Source: JBOHUC01 sp050733935 (GTDB taxonomy: Bacteria; Eisenbacteria; RBG-16-71-46; DASYSL01). Taken from it: a stretch of DNA of 15,729 bases. The notes beneath the pieces were generated by a model that searched no databases, was not told the origin of the DNA, and was given only the letters and a program-made list of their open reading frames with translations. Position 1 is the first letter of the stretch, and each line of letters starts with the position of its first letter. Of this stretch, positions 15,230-15,729 are shown piece by piece. The stretch spans positions 1 through 15,729 of the forward strand of contig JBOHUC010000047.1 of NCBI GenBank assembly GCA_050733935.1, in the 5' to 3' direction. A program made the translations under genes and the position numbers.

Positions 15230-15729
15230 GTGTTCGCGGTCCGCCTGCCGAACTGGCTCGGCGACGTCTGTCTCGCGATGCGCGCGGTGGACGCGCTCCA
15301 CGCGTTCGCCGAGCGTGCGGGGGCAGGCCCGCTTTCGATCGTCTCCCGGCCCTGGGCGCGCGCGCTTTGGAGTGCCCACTGGCCCGGCGCTGCGTGGCTC
15401 GACGCGCCTTCGTCGGGGGGGCGCTGGCTCCCCGCCGTGCCGTCGCTCGCACGCGCGCACCTCAACACCCTCGTTCTCCTTCCGCCGTCTCTCTCCGCGC
15501 GACTCCACGCGTTCGCCGCCGGAGTGCCCGTCCGTGTCGGGCTCGCGAACGAATCCGGCGGATTCCTGCTCACGAAGAGCGCTCCCCGGGGGGCGCGCGG
15601 GACGCGTCACCTCGAGGACGAGTATCTCGATCTCGCGCGCGTGGTCGGCGCCTCGCCGGTCCCGCGCCGCGCGCTCGTTTTGCCCGCGGAAGCGGAGGCG
15701 CGTGCGCGCGCGGTCGAGGAGCGCACGGG
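15230..15729 (+). CDS. waaF: Heptosyltransferase II-like glycosyltransferase family 9 protein, N-terminal part (cut by window edge)
   Basis: The frame is open from GTG 15230 to the end of the window (166 codons), so only the N-terminal Rossmann half is present. The start VFAVRLPNWLGDVCLAMRAV matches the WaaF acceptor-side P-x-W-x-GD motif. Later parts show LNTLVLLPPSLSARLHAFAAGVPVRVGLA, with the variable loop and RHLEDEYLDLARVVGA that follow in WaaF. WaaF adds the second L-glycero-D-manno-heptose to the LPS inner core. The GTG lies 20 bp after the proS stop with GGGGAA at 15218-15223, so it may be co-transcribed with proS. The donor-binding half and stop are outside the window. The specific WaaF role, rather than another family 9 transferase, is likely but not proven. 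Confidence 0.82.
   Translation, partial: MFAVRLPNWLGDVCLAMRAVDALHAFAERAGAGPLSIVSRPWARALWSAHWPGAAWLDAPSSGGRWLPAVPSLARAHLNTLVLLPPSLSARLHAFAAGVPVRVGLANESGGFLLTKSAPRGARGTRHLEDEYLDLARVVGASPVPRRALVLPAEAEARARAVEERT

Overview
The window is GC-rich and densely coded, with every credible gene on the + strand. I see no tRNA, rRNA, CRISPR array or insertion sequence. The organism is a diderm with lipid A/Kdo lipopolysaccharide, because the window carries lpxB, waaA, lpxK, an msbA-like flippase and two family 9 heptosyltransferase-type genes. Three features suggest the FCB superphylum or a relative, with a high-GC Candidatus Eisenbacteria or Gemmatimonadota-like lineage as my best guess: an exported protein with a C-terminal domain of the type IX sorting / FlgD-Ig-like kind, an archaeal/eukaryotic-type ProRS, and a small Minf_1886-family protein. 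This placement is inferred from family distributions I remember, not from a search.

Layout. Positions 1-4505 hold a tightly coupled operon: the 3' end of lpxB, then waaA (4-bp overlap), lpxK (3-bp gap) and nadB (4-bp overlap). It makes lipid A disaccharide, adds Kdo, phosphorylates the 4' position and, oddly, ends with the first enzyme of NAD synthesis. Positions 4514-4939 hold a small conserved protein of unknown function with a possible promoter of its own and perhaps a leaderless start. Positions 4971-9120 hold a malic enzyme fused to a phosphotransacetylase-like domain (maeB type), followed 1 bp later by an MsbA-type ABC flippase. Positions 9132-10310 hold a family 9 glycosyltransferase. 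Positions 10444-13602 hold a large secreted S8-type protease-like protein with Ig-like domains and a C-terminal sorting-type domain. After a hairpin and an extended -10 element come proS (13755-15209) and the 5' part of a waaF-like heptosyltransferase running off the right edge.

How the genes work together. LpxB, LpxK and WaaA build Kdo-lipid A at the inner face of the inner membrane. The family 9 transferases would add core sugars, and the MsbA-like protein would flip the product. NadB, MaeB and ProS are housekeeping genes interleaved with this envelope set. I see no evidence of a novel multi-gene defence or mobile system. The most unusual items are the S8-type protease whose canonical catalytic histidine position reads glutamate, an in-frame 15-bp minisatellite in the flippase's periplasmic loop, and a hexapeptide-repeat basic tail on NadB.
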